Below the pieces are notes generated by a model that had not been told where the DNA came from, did not search any database, and worked only from the letters and a program-made list of their open reading frames with translations. A stretch of DNA of 24,689 bases from CAZQIC01 sp964593555 (GTDB lineage: Bacteria; Bacteroidota; Bacteroidia; JAFLBG01): NCBI GenBank assembly GCA_964593555.1, contig CAZQIC010000067.1, positions 1-24,689 on the forward strand. The letters are read 5' to 3'. This document shows positions 24,063-24,689 of this stretch, in pieces. The position numbers and the translations under genes are program-made. Position 1 is the first letter of the stretch; every line of letters starts with the position of its first letter.

Positions 24063-24536
24063 TTATTGTTGTTCCTGATCTGTTGTTTCAGTTGCATCTA
24101 CTACTTCTTCAGCTGTTTCTTCTTTTGCAACAGGCACTATATTTCCATTTTTAGAATCTACAATTATCGTTACGTGATTAGAACGTTTTCTAACTCTGTA
24201 TGCTCTTCCCTGAGGTGCAGTCCTCAATCTTTTAAGCTGCAAAGCACTATCAACAAAAATTTCTTTTACAAATAACTCACTGTCTTCCGATCTTAATCCA
24301 GTTTTAGCTTCAAAATTTGCAATAGCTGATGCCAACAGCTTTTCCAATCTTCCAGATGATTCTTTTGCATTAAACTTTAAAATATTCAATGCAGCATAAA
24401 CATCTTTTCCTCTGATAAGATCAGCAACAAGCCTCATTTTACGAGGAGAAGTTGGACAGTTTTTCAACTGAGCAAAATACTTTGTTCTGTTCGCCTCTTT
24501 TATGGCATCGGCTCTCTTTTTTTTTCTTGCACCCAT
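24063..24536 (-). CDS. rplV: 50S ribosomal protein L22 with acidic C-terminal tail
   Basis: Its long hairpin lines the exit tunnel. The 157-residue protein has KNCPTSPRKMRLVADLIRGK, then KLLASAIANFEA and the tunnel-loop end RTAPQGRAYRVRKRSNHVTI. E. coli L22 has 110 residues; the excess is an N-terminal basic stretch (GARKKKRADAIKEANRTKY) and a Glu/Thr-rich tail from about 137 (KEETAEEVVDATETTDQEQQ). Confidence 0.97.
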   Translation of the reverse strand: MGARKKKRADAIKEANRTKYFAQLKNCPTSPRKMRLVADLIRGKDVYAALNILKFNAKESSGRLEKLLASAIANFEAKTGLRSEDSELFVKEIFVDSALQLKRLRTAPQGRAYRVRKRSNHVTIIVDSKNGNIVPVAKEETAEEVVDATETTDQEQQ

Positions 24537-24565
24537 TTCTATATTGTATTAAATCGAATTAACTA

Positions 24566-24689
24566 CTACTTGGCTGGTGCCTTTGACTGTGGCATTTCAG
24601 CTGCTTTGTTATTACCTGAGTGACCTCTAAACGAACGTGTAGGAGCAAATTCACCTAATTTATGTCCAACCATATTCTCAGTAACATAT
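24566..24689 (-). CDS. rpsS: 30S ribosomal protein S19, C-terminal part (cut by window edge)
   Basis: Read by hand: the last 40 residues before a TAG at 24566-24568; the start lies beyond the right edge. The residues VTENMVGHKLGEFAPTRSFR and GHSGNNKAAEMPQSKAPAK match the conserved S19 end, with a short Ala/Lys-rich tail. S19 sits in the small-subunit head. It is placed 29 bp before rplV, as in the S10 operon. Confidence 0.95.
   Translation of the reverse strand, partial: YVTENMVGHKLGEFAPTRSFRGHSGNNKAAEMPQSKAPAK

Noticed and set aside
1..24689. CRISPR arrays, tRNA or rRNA genes, insertion sequences
   Set aside because: No regularly spaced repeats, cloverleaf-like sequences or transposase genes were seen.

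Overview
The window comes from a Bacteroidota (Bacteroidetes) chromosome. The evidence is a fused SecDF, a secreted protein with a type IX secretion (Por) C-terminal sorting domain, two peptides with a Bacteroidetes-type RiPP leader, AT-rich spacers, TAnnTTTG-type promoter boxes, and a ribosomal protein operon with almost no Shine-Dalgarno sequences. It looks like a low-GC member, possibly Chitinophagales/Sphingobacteriales/Flavobacteriales; the sequence alone does not settle the order.

Left edge (1-1830, + strand): an accessory region. A GRDP-like (glycine-rich-domain-protein-like) reading frame has no visible start codon. A 584-bp AT-rich spacer follows, holding an imperfect direct repeat and a short ATG-less open frame on the other strand. 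Then come two small genes whose 31-residue N-termini align without gaps and end in GA or GG, followed by unrelated Ser/Thr/Cys-containing C-termini. They look like paired RiPP (pinensin/class I lanthipeptide-like) precursors. The pair ends at a perfect 19-bp terminator hairpin. No modification enzyme or exporter lies in the window; if they exist they should be to the left.

Middle (1838-11250): envelope and housekeeping genes. On the - strand are tatA, secDF (with its own promoter and terminator), a DinB-fold protein, a LutA/YkgE-type CCG-domain protein and a UMF1-family MFS transporter. On the + strand are a large FG-GAP/VCBS-repeat T9SS cargo protein and a SanA/YdcF-family protein. Spacers here carry palindromic and ACGAAT-type repeats.

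Right (11255-24689, all - strand): carA, then, separated by a strong terminator, the 3' part of the S10-spc-alpha ribosomal operon. In transcription order: rpsS (partial at the right edge), rplV, rpsC, rplP, rpmC, rpsQ, rplN, rplX, rplE, rpsN, rpsH, rplF, rplR, rpsE, rpmD, rplO, secY, map, infA, rpmJ, rpsM, rpsK, rpsD, rpoA, rplQ. Gene order is canonical. rpmJ (38 aa) and rpmD (59 aa) were read by hand. Two spacers (rpmJ-infA side and rpoA-rplQ side) are longer than most and carry related AGATNTGAGA-type inverted-repeat elements.

The most unusual content is the left edge. The remainder is ordinary core genome with some repeat structure.
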